Origin: Candidatus Pelagibacter sp.
GTDB lineage: Bacteria > Pseudomonadota > Alphaproteobacteria > Pelagibacterales > Pelagibacteraceae
NCBI GenBank assembly: GCA_002704625.1
Contig: PAGZ01000040.1
Span: 123,675-135,183 of the forward strand
Direction of reading: 5' to 3'
Length of the DNA stretch: 11,509 nt
Position numbers and translations under genes: made by a program. This document shows, piece by piece, positions 1 through 5,915 of this stretch (within the stretch, counting starts at the first letter, position 1; every line of letters starts with the position of its first letter). Below the pieces are notes generated by a model. The model ran no database searches. It was not told where the DNA came from and saw only the letters and a list, made by a program, of their open reading frames with translations.

Positions 1-389
1 TCTGGTGTTGCACCAAAGTAAAAAGCATAATTACAAAACATTCTATCTTTTGCTGCAGTAAGTTTTTTATTGAATTCTTTAAAGGTTGATGTTGGAGGAT
101 TGGTGTTTGGCATTTCAAACACTGAGGTTACCCCCCCTGCTATAGCTGCTCTACTTCCGCTTTCTAAATTTTCAGCATCATTAGCTCCTGGTTCTCTAAA
201 ATGAACCTGGGTATCTATCACTCCTGGTAAAACAATTTTATCTGATGCATCGAAAACTTTACTGCTATTAAGATCGATTTTTCCTACTTTTTTGATTTTA
301 TTTCCCAATAAAGCTAGATCTATTTTTTGAAATTTTCCATCAATATAACAAGATCCGTTTTTTATGATGAGACTATAGTTATCAGACAT
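1..389 (-). CDS. Dihydroorotase-family amidohydrolase, N-terminal fragment (runs off left edge)
   Basis: Reading the minus strand from the ATG at 389-387 gives 129 uninterrupted codons to the window edge, so the gene is partial at its 3' end. Residues 59-68 read DTQVHFREPG, the metal-site signature at the first strand of the class I dihydroorotase/allantoinase amidohydrolase barrel. It is followed by GGVTSVFEMPNTNP at 85-98, the conserved second block with the substrate-contacting MPNT. Dihydroorotases cyclise carbamoyl-aspartate to dihydroorotate in pyrimidine synthesis in the cytoplasm. The usual metal motif is HxH; here the first His is Gln61 and only His63 remains. I recall the same change in alphaproteobacterial proteins annotated as dihydroorotase, so catalytic activity or substrate (dihydroorotate or another cyclic amide) is uncertain and I give no symbol. 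The frame stays open across a run of seven G (131-137). The start is 37 bp from the divergent ygfZ start; no Shine-Dalgarno is visible. Confidence 0.85.
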   Translation of the reverse strand, partial: MSDNYSLIIKNGSCYIDGKFQKIDLALLGNKIKKVGKIDLNSSKVFDASDKIVLPGVIDTQVHFREPGANDAENLESGSRAAIAGGVTSVFEMPNTNPPTSTFKEFNKKLTAAKDRMFCNYAFYFGATP

Positions 390-406
390 ATTTTGTTAAA
401 TATAAT
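379..406 (+). promoter_or_regulatory. Probable ygfZ promoter in the 37-bp divergent spacer
   Basis: A perfect TATAAT lies at 401-406, with a 4/6 -35 box (TTATCA, 379-384) 16 bp upstream. Transcription would begin near 413, giving a leader of about 14 nt before the ATG at 427. The -35 box lies inside the first codons of the divergent amidohydrolase gene. Overlapping minus-strand boxes such as TATATT (411-416) could serve that gene, but no good -35 goes with them. In such AT-rich DNA a -10 match alone is weak evidence. Confidence 0.45.
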
Positions 407-426
407 ATACAATATAAACTCAAAAA

Positions 427-1302
427 ATGGAAAAAGATCAAATATTTTTTTTAAAGGATAGAGGCGTTATTTTCATTAATGGGAATGATGCTAAAGAATT
501 TTTACAAAATATTGTAACAAATGATATTAACAAGGCTAATGATACCTCAAGTTGCTTTGCCTCTTTGTTAACTCCTCAAGGAAAATATCTATTCGATTTT
601 ATTATAGTTAAACATAAAAATGGTTATTTTTTAGATTGTGAAAAAAAACAGTTAGATAAATTAGTTGATAAGTTAAATATCTATAAACTTAATTCTAATA
701 TAGAGATTTTGAATTTAAGTAATGAATTTGAAGTTGCGGTCATAAGCAAAGATAAGTTCCTAAGTTTAAACGGTTCAAAAGATATAGAAGGAAATACTTT
801 GAAATATAATAATGATACGGTTATTTTGGACCCAAGATTAAAGAGTCTTGGAGGAAGAATAATTGCAAATTTAGAAAAGCTAACTCTTTCTCTTAAAAAT
901 CTTGGTTTAAAAATAGAAAATTCAAAAAAATATTATGACCTGAGTCATAAACTAGGAATTCCACAGATAAACACAATAGATCTTCAGGAAAAAATTTTTG
1001 GTTTAGAGTGCAATTTTGAAGAGCTAAACGGTATAGATTTTAAAAAAGGTTGTTACGTAGGGCAGGAAAATACAGCAAGAATGAAATTAAAAAATAAATT
1101 AAGGAGGAAATTGGTTCCATTAAAATCTGATAAAAAGCTTAAAGCTGGAAGCGATGTAAATTATAAAGATATAAAAATTGGCAAAGTATTGATAAGTGAA
1201 CCATATCCTTTTGCTTTAATAAAGACAGTAGATCCTGATTTTTCTGAATTTAGAGATAAAGAATTGCTAGTTGATAAAAATAAATCCATAATTATTCAAT
1301 AA
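427..1302 (+). CDS. ygfZ: YgfZ/CAF17-family folate-binding protein (Fe-S cluster maintenance)
   Basis: This 291-residue protein belongs to the GcvT-like fold family but is much shorter than the glycine-cleavage T-protein. It carries the YgfZ signature at 207-214, KGCYVGQE, with the invariant cysteine at Cys209. The N-terminal block DAKEFLQNIVTNDI (21-34) and the LTPQGKYLFDF segment (48-58) are the usual tetrahydrofolate-fold features. Family knowledge: bacterial YgfZ and mitochondrial CAF17/IBA57 bind folate and help make or repair certain [4Fe-4S] enzymes, including tRNA-modifying MiaB, in the cytosol. The ATG at 427 is the only sensible start; there is no Shine-Dalgarno, only an A-rich leader. 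The TAA at 1300-1302 touches the CCA end of the opposing tRNA gene. It is followed at some distance by nadA, a [4Fe-4S] enzyme, but the genes are separated by the tRNA and do not form an operon. Identification is firm; the exact client proteins are unknown. Confidence 0.93.
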   Translation: MEKDQIFFLKDRGVIFINGNDAKEFLQNIVTNDINKANDTSSCFASLLTPQGKYLFDFIIVKHKNGYFLDCEKKQLDKLVDKLNIYKLNSNIEILNLSNEFEVAVISKDKFLSLNGSKDIEGNTLKYNNDTVILDPRLKSLGGRIIANLEKLTLSLKNLGLKIENSKKYYDLSHKLGIPQINTIDLQEKIFGLECNFEELNGIDFKKGCYVGQENTARMKLKNKLRRKLVPLKSDKKLKAGSDVNYKDIKIGKVLISEPYPFALIKTVDPDFSEFRDKELLVDKNKSIIIQ

Positions 1303-1386
1303 TGGTGCGGTCGGAGAGACTCGAACTCTCACGGGAAACCCACACGCCCCTCAAGCGTGCCTGTCTACCAATTTCAGCACGACCGC
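1303..1386 (-). tRNA. tRNA-Leu (anticodon GAG), CCA encoded
   Basis: On the minus strand the gene folds as a class II tRNA. The acceptor stem GCGGTCG (1386-1380) pairs with CGACCGC (1313-1307), followed by discriminator A (1306) and a genomically encoded CCA (1305-1303). The D stem is CTG/CAG with a GG-containing loop, the anticodon stem is CACGC/GCGTG, and the 7-nt loop TTGAGGG puts anticodon GAG at 1352-1350. The long variable arm has GGG pairing CCC around TTT, as in tRNA-Leu, and the T arm is GAGAG-TTCGAGT-CTCTC. It reads the CUC and CUU leucine codons. Its last base abuts the stop codon of the convergent ygfZ with no spacer. Confidence 0.97.
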
Positions 1387-1398
1387 AGTAATTTATAT

Positions 1399-1427
1399 GC
1401 GACAATAAATGAATGACTTTTTATGTT
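1399..1427 (+). promoter_or_regulatory. Possible nadA-nadC promoter, antiparallel to the tRNA promoter
   Basis: GCGACA (1399-1404) and TATGTT (1422-1427) are 17 bp apart, each 4/6 to consensus, predicting a start near 1434 and a leader of about 14 nt before the nadA ATG. The boxes interleave with those of the tRNA-Leu promoter on the opposite strand. No nadR- or NrtR-type operator palindrome is evident in the spacer. Confidence 0.35.
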
Positions 1428-1430
1428 CAA
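1402..1430 (-). promoter_or_regulatory. Probable tRNA-Leu promoter
   Basis: On the minus strand TTGAAC (1430-1425) and TATTGT (1407-1402) are separated by exactly 17 bp, each matching the sigma-70 consensus at 4 of 6 positions. The start would fall near 1395, leaving a short 5' leader of about 8 nt before the tRNA at 1386. It overlaps the proposed nadA promoter on the other strand. Confidence 0.45.
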
Positions 1431-1447
1431 GTTGATAAATTATTTGT

Positions 1448-2422
1448 ATGTCTTCGGTGAATTTAGAGCAAATTTATAAAAAGATTTCTTCAGTTGTACC
1501 TGAAATAGAATGGAAGTTTCATGCTCCAATTATTGAAAAAATTAATAAATTAAAAAAAGAAAAAAACGCTGTAATACTGGCTCACAATTATCAAACTCCA
1601 GAAATATATCATGGGGTTGCCGATATATCAGCAGACTCACTTGCGCTAGCTTTGGAAGCTGCAAAAACAGAATCAAAAATAATAGTTTTGTGTGGGGTTC
1701 ACTTTATGGCTGAAACTGCAAAATTAATGAATCCAAGTAAAAAAGTTTTAATACCCGATATGCAAGCCGGCTGTTCTTTGGCAGAGTCTATTACAGGAGC
1801 CGATGTAAGAATGCTTAAAGAAAAATATCCTGGTGTTCCAGTTGTTTCTTACGTTAATACATCCGCAGAAGTAAAAGCAGAAACAGATATATGTTGTACT
1901 TCTGCTAATGCTGTTAAAGTAGTAGAGTCTTTAGGAACTGATAAAGTTATTTTTCTTCCTGATCACTACTTAGCTAATTATGTTCAAAAGAATACAAAAG
2001 TGAAAATAATTTCATGGCAAGGTACTTGTATGGTTCATGAAAAATTTACTGGCAAAGAAGTGGAAGATATAAAAAAAGAAAACCCAGGTATTGAAGTAAT
2101 TGCCCATCCAGAATGTCCTCCGGATGTAATAAGTGCTTCTGACTTTGCTGGATCGACTTCAAGTATGGTTAAATATGTTAAAGAGAAACAGCCAAAAAAA
2201 GTTTTGTTAGTTACAGAGTGCACAATGAGTGACAATGTTCAGGTTGAAAATCCAAATGTTCAATTTGTAAAACCATGCAATCTTTGTCCACATATGAAAA
2301 AAATTACCCTTAATAAAATTTATGATTGTATAAAAAATGAAACCAATGAGATTAAAATAGGTCATAATATAATGGAGATGGCAAGAAAATCTGTTTTAAG
2401 AATGGCCGAAATTGGTAGATAA
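1448..2422 (+). CDS. nadA: Quinolinate synthase A (NadA)
   Basis: NadA is the oxygen-sensitive [4Fe-4S] enzyme that condenses iminoaspartate with dihydroxyacetone phosphate to quinolinate, the second step of NAD synthesis from aspartate. The 324-residue protein has the usual length and the family's three-fold repeated layout. It shows AHNYQ at 45-49, [12 protein letters not shown] (85-96), [11 protein letters not shown] with Cys109 (104-114), [11 protein letters not shown] (134-144), WQGTCMVHE with Cys194 and His197 (190-198), and CNLCPHM with Cys277/Cys280 (277-283). Cys109, Cys194 and the last cysteine of the CxxC pair correspond to the three cluster ligands, so the enzyme looks intact. The ATG at 1448 has no Shine-Dalgarno. 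nadC follows after 6 bp, so the two are almost certainly co-transcribed. The usual partner nadB (aspartate oxidase), which makes iminoaspartate, is not in the cluster. Confidence 0.97.
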   Translation: MSSVNLEQIYKKISSVVPEIEWKFHAPIIEKINKLKKEKNAVILAHNYQTPEIYHGVADISADSLALALEAAKTESKIIVLCGVHFMAETAKLMNPSKKVLIPDMQAGCSLAESITGADVRMLKEKYPGVPVVSYVNTSAEVKAETDICCTSANAVKVVESLGTDKVIFLPDHYLANYVQKNTKVKIISWQGTCMVHEKFTGKEVEDIKKENPGIEVIAHPECPPDVISASDFAGSTSSMVKYVKEKQPKKVLLVTECTMSDNVQVENPNVQFVKPCNLCPHMKKITLNKIYDCIKNETNEIKIGHNIMEMARKSVLRMAEIGR

Positions 2423-2428
2423 TTTTGA

Positions 2429-3265
2429 GTGCAAAAAATAAATCAAAAATATATTAAAGCAGTTGTTCACCGAGCATTAAGAGAAGATCTTAGTCCATCT
2501 GGTGATATAACAACTAGAAATATTAAAAATAAAAAAGTTATTGCAAAAATAATAGCCAACCAAAACTGTTTGGTTGGAGGATTAAATTTTGCAAAAGAAG
2601 CTTTTAAAATTTTAGATAAAAATATCAAATTTACAACCAAGACTAAAGATGGAAGAAAAATAAATAGAGGTAAAGTTATCGCTATATTAAATGGTAAAGC
2701 TTCAAATATTCTTAAGAGTGAAAGGGTTGCACTAAATTTTCTAGGATTAATTTCGGGTGTTGCAACAATAACAAATAAATTTGTAAAAAAAATAAAAGGT
2801 AAATCCTGTAAAATATGTTGTACCAGAAAAACATTACCAAACTTGAGGATTGCACAAAAATACGGGGTAAGACTAGGAGGAGGAATTAATCATAGATTCA
2901 ATTTGAGCGATGAAATTTTAATAAAAGATAATCATATCGCTATTAACAAAAATATTCGAGATCTAGTTAAAAGATCCATAAAGAATAGAAAAGGAAAGAA
3001 AATAACTGTAGAGGTTGATAACTTAGGTCAGTTAAAAAAAATCATAGGTCTAAAATTTAACAGAATATTATTTGATAACATGAATCTTAAAAATCTTAGA
3101 AAGGCAGTTAAAATGTCAAAAAGATTTTATGAAACCGAGGCTTCCGGTGGAATTACAATTAACAACGTTAGAAAAATTGCATCAACCGGAGTCAAAAGAG
3201 TTTCTGTGGGTCAGATAACCCATAGTGCGTCTACAGTCGATTTTAAATTAGATTTTATCTCCTAA
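2429..3265 (+). CDS. nadC: Nicotinate-nucleotide diphosphorylase (carboxylating), quinolinate phosphoribosyltransferase
   Basis: NadC converts quinolinate and PRPP to nicotinate mononucleotide, CO2 and pyrophosphate, the step after NadA. The 278-residue protein matches the family length and motifs: ALREDLSPSGDITT (16-29), SERVALNFLGLISG (97-110), TRKTLPNLR (132-140, usually TRKTTPGLR), GGGINHRFNLSD (150-161), KDNHI (166-170), EVDN (195-198), FDNM (215-218) and the phosphate-binding EASGGI (237-242). Active-site Arg133, Lys134, His155, Arg156, Lys166, Glu195 and Asp216 are all present. The start is GTG at 2429; no in-frame ATG lies nearby, and the family N-terminus begins within a few residues of it. 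It sits 6 bp after nadA. Its last 11 bases, including the stop, overlap the 3' end of convergent ppdK, so there is no space for a dedicated terminator. It carries an unusually strong hairpin at 2556-2577. Confidence 0.96.
   Translation: MQKINQKYIKAVVHRALREDLSPSGDITTRNIKNKKVIAKIIANQNCLVGGLNFAKEAFKILDKNIKFTTKTKDGRKINRGKVIAILNGKASNILKSERVALNFLGLISGVATITNKFVKKIKGKSCKICCTRKTLPNLRIAQKYGVRLGGGINHRFNLSDEILIKDNHIAINKNIRDLVKRSIKNRKGKKITVEVDNLGQLKKIIGLKFNRILFDNMNLKNLRKAVKMSKRFYETEASGGITINNVRKIASTGVKRVSVGQITHSASTVDFKLDFIS
2556..2577 (+). other. Perfect 9-bp inverted repeat with 4-nt loop inside nadC
   Basis: CCAACCAAA (2556-2564), loop ACTG (2565-2568), then TTTGGTTGG (2569-2577) form a fully paired 9-bp stem with five G-C pairs around nadC codons 43-50. 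No T-tract follows on the plus strand, so it does not look like an intrinsic terminator. It may be an mRNA structure or chance. Confidence 0.7.
3255..3265. other. Tail-to-tail overlap of nadC and ppdK
   Basis: The nadC stop (TAA, 3263-3265, plus) and the ppdK stop (TAA on the minus strand, 3257-3255) cross, so the final 11 bases are coding on both strands. Transcripts from the two operons must therefore run into each other or end inside coding sequence. Confidence 0.9.
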
Positions 3266-5915
3266 GCTCGGCTTGAGCGGCAGCTAATCTTGCAATTGGA
3301 ACTCTAAAAGGAGAACAGGAAACATAATTTAATCCTGCTTTAGAACAAAACTCTATACTTCTAGGATCTCCACCGTGCTCTCCGCAAATACCTAATTTAA
3401 GTTTTTTATTCTGTTTTTTACCTCTTTCGGTAGCAATTTTAACAAGTTCTCCTACTCCATCTTTATCGATACTAACAAATGGATCTTCTTCAAAAATTTT
3501 ATGATCTATGTAATCATTTAAGAATTTTCCTGAATCATCTCGGCTGATTCCAAATGTAGTTTGTGTTAAATCATTAGTTCCAAAGCTAAAGAAATCGGCA
3601 TATTTTGAAATGTGAGCCGCTCTTAATGCGGCCCTTGGTAACTCAATCATAGTACCAACAAAATAGTTGATTTTTATTTTATGTTCTGTCTGTAGTTCAT
3701 CAGCTATTTTATTAACTAATTTTCTCATTAATCCAAGCTCATCTTCAGTTGAAACCAAAGGTATCATGATCTCAGGTATTATAGACTCAATCTTTTCTTT
3801 TTTACATTCTATTAATGCGGAAAAAATTGCCCTGCATTGCATCTCATAGATCTCTGGAAAAGATATGCCCAGTCTGCATCCTCTATGTCCAAGCATTGGA
3901 TTTAGTTCGTGTAATTCTGCTACTCTATTCTTTATTTCTTTCACACCTAAGTTTAGTGACCTTGCTACTTCTTCCATGTCTTTGTCCGATTTCGGTAAAA
4001 ATTCATGTAAAGGAGGATCTAAAAGTCTAACTGTTACCGGCAAACCTTTCATTATTTTAAAAATTTCTTTAAAATCTTTTTTTTGATGAGGAAGTAATTT
4101 ATCCAATGCGGTTTTCCTGTCATCTAGATTTTTTGATAAGATCATTTGTCTTACTGAAAGGATTCTTTCGTCATCAAAAAACATATGTTCAGTTCTACAT
4201 AAACCAATACCCTCGGCTCCAAAGTTTCGCGCCATTTTCGTATCTTGTGGAGTCTCGGCATTTGTTCTAATTTTTAATTTTCTAAATTCATCAGCCCACT
4301 TCATTATTGTTGAAAAGTAACCTGAGATGTCCGGTTTGACTGTTGGTACTAATCCTTTCATCACCCTTCCTGTCCCACCATCAATAGTAATAGTGTCTCC
4401 TTCTTTAATAGTAATATCTCCAACTTTAAATTCTTTAGACTCATAGTCGATATTAATTTCTCCTGAACCAGAAACACATGGTCTGCCCATTCCTCTGGCA
4501 ACCACAGCGGCATGACTAGTCATTCCTCCTCTAGCTGTCAGTATTCCTTTAGCCGCATGCATACCGTGAATATCTTCTGGCGAGGTTTCAACTCTCACTA
4601 ATATTGTATCTTCTTTCTGATTGCTCATACTTTCTGCATCATCAGCACTAAAAACTACCTTTCCGCTTGCTGCACCTGGAGAAGCTGGCAGGCCTTTTGC
4701 GATTACATCTCTTTTAACTTTTTCATCTAAAGTTGGATGTAAAAGTGTATCCAGAGTGTTTGGATCTATTCTTAAAATAGCTTCTTTTTTTGAAATTAAT
4801 TTCTCTTTAACCATATCAACAGCAATTTTAATTGCTGCTTTTGCTGTTCGTTTCCCACTTCGAGTTTGTAGCATCCAAAGTTTATTATTTTCTACTGTGA
4901 ACTCAATATCCTGCATATCTCGATAATGTTTTTCTAATTTAATAAAAACATCTTTAAGTTCTTTAAAAACTGTAGGCATTATTTCTTCCATAGAATCTTC
5001 TTTTGCCCCTGAATCTTCTTTTGCTTTTTTCGTTATATACCTTGGGGTTCTACTCCCGGCCACAACATCTTCGCCTTGGGCATTAATTAAATATTCACCA
5101 AAAAATTTGTTTTCTCCTGTTGACGGGTTCCTTGTGAATCCTACTCCAGTGGCACAATCATCACCCATGTTTCCAAATACCATTGATTGAACATTTACAG
5201 CTGTTCCCCAATCTCCCGGTATGTGATTAAATTTTCTATAAGTTTTTGCCCGTTTACTTTCCCAAGACAAGAATACGGCTTTGATAGCACCAAACAACTG
5301 TTCATAAACATCTTGGGGAAAATTTTTCTTACTTTTATCTAATATTAGTTCTTTAAAATTTTTAATTAAACCATTCCAGTCCTCTGAATTTAGCTCTGTA
5401 TCTAATAATACACCTTTTGTTAATTTATAATTATCAATCAACTCTTCAAATAAATGACTTTCGACTCCTAAGACTACATTTCCATACATTTGAATAAATC
5501 TTCTATAACTATCTTTAGCAAATCTTTCGTTTGAGGTTTTTTTTGATAGTCCCTCAACTGTCTTGTCGTTGAGGCCTAAATTAAGAATTGTATCCATCAT
5601 CCCAGGCATAGATACTCTTGAACCTGATCTTACTGAGACTAGTAAAGGATTTGTATTATCACCAAACTTTTTTTTAGTTTTCAACTCAACTTTTTTTAAC
5701 TCTTTTTTAATTTCTCCGAAAATTTTTGGTGTTAATTTCTTTTTATTATTATAAAAAACTTCGCACATTTCTGTTGAAATAGTAAAGCCTGGAGGGACTG
5801 GCAAACCTAGCCTAGCCATTTCAGCCAGATTGGATCCTTTTCCGCCCAGAATATTTCTAGAGTTTTTTATTTTTTTTGTTTTCTTGTCTCCAAAACTAAA
5901 TAAGTATTTTGACAT
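3255..5915 (-). CDS. ppdK: Pyruvate, phosphate dikinase (PPDK)
   Basis: PPDK reversibly converts pyruvate, ATP and phosphate to PEP, AMP and pyrophosphate through a phosphohistidine. The 886-residue protein has all three parts. The N-terminal ATP-grasp region contains GGKGSNLAEM (24-33), SRVSMPGMMDT (99-109) and GFTRNPSTGE (259-268). The swivelling domain has GGMTSHAA (463-470) with catalytic His468 and Thr466, the threonine used for regulatory phosphorylation in plant PPDK. The C-terminal PEP/pyruvate barrel has EGIGLCRTEHMF (568-579), RLLDPPLHEF (630-639), FSFGTNDLTQ (776-785) and CGEHGGDP (844-851) with catalytic Cys844. I chose the ATG at 5915 over the in-frame TTG at 5918: it overlaps the glyS stop as TGATG and has a good AGAAGGA ribosome site 5 nt upstream. 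It is last in the sppA-glyQ-glyS-ppdK unit, so it is probably translationally coupled to glyS. No PPDK regulatory protein gene is present here. Confidence 0.97.
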   Translation of the reverse strand: MSKYLFSFGDKKTKKIKNSRNILGGKGSNLAEMARLGLPVPPGFTISTEMCEVFYNNKKKLTPKIFGEIKKELKKVELKTKKKFGDNTNPLLVSVRSGSRVSMPGMMDTILNLGLNDKTVEGLSKKTSNERFAKDSYRRFIQMYGNVVLGVESHLFEELIDNYKLTKGVLLDTELNSEDWNGLIKNFKELILDKSKKNFPQDVYEQLFGAIKAVFLSWESKRAKTYRKFNHIPGDWGTAVNVQSMVFGNMGDDCATGVGFTRNPSTGENKFFGEYLINAQGEDVVAGSRTPRYITKKAKEDSGAKEDSMEEIMPTVFKELKDVFIKLEKHYRDMQDIEFTVENNKLWMLQTRSGKRTAKAAIKIAVDMVKEKLISKKEAILRIDPNTLDTLLHPTLDEKVKRDVIAKGLPASPGAASGKVVFSADDAESMSNQKEDTILVRVETSPEDIHGMHAAKGILTARGGMTSHAAVVARGMGRPCVSGSGEINIDYESKEFKVGDITIKEGDTITIDGGTGRVMKGLVPTVKPDISGYFSTIMKWADEFRKLKIRTNAETPQDTKMARNFGAEGIGLCRTEHMFFDDERILSVRQMILSKNLDDRKTALDKLLPHQKKDFKEIFKIMKGLPVTVRLLDPPLHEFLPKSDKDMEEVARSLNLGVKEIKNRVAELHELNPMLGHRGCRLGISFPEIYEMQCRAIFSALIECKKEKIESIIPEIMIPLVSTEDELGLMRKLVNKIADELQTEHKIKINYFVGTMIELPRAALRAAHISKYADFFSFGTNDLTQTTFGISRDDSGKFLNDYIDHKIFEEDPFVSIDKDGVGELVKIATERGKKQNKKLKLGICGEHGGDPRSIEFCSKAGLNYVSCSPFRVPIARLAAAQAELRR

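Noticed and set aside
427..1302. Glycine cleavage T-protein (gcvT) as the identity of this gene
   Set aside because: The protein is too short and has the YgfZ-specific KGCYVGQE signature instead of T-protein features.
1291..1303. ATTATT-C-AATAAT palindrome as a terminator for ygfZ or the tRNA
   Set aside because: It is all A/T with a one-base centre, so it cannot make a stable RNA hairpin; no clean T-tract follows.
2035..2235. 66-codon minus-strand frame within nadA
   Set aside because: It is antisense to conserved NadA motifs, and no promoter, ribosome site or family resemblance is visible.
3667..4086. Cluster of overlapping 60-73 codon plus-strand frames antisense to ppdK
   Set aside because: These are mutually overlapping shadows of the ppdK reading frame, with serine/leucine-rich translations typical of antisense frames.
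4621..4926. 101-codon plus-strand open frame inside ppdK
   Set aside because: It lies wholly antisense to the highly conserved ppdK gene, has no recognisable domain or ribosome site, and is explained by ppdK codon constraints.
5552..5574. CCTCAAC/GTTGAGG inverted repeat (9-nt loop) within ppdK
   Set aside because: A 7-bp stem with a long loop in 2.7 kb of coding sequence is within chance expectation and overlaps conserved codons.
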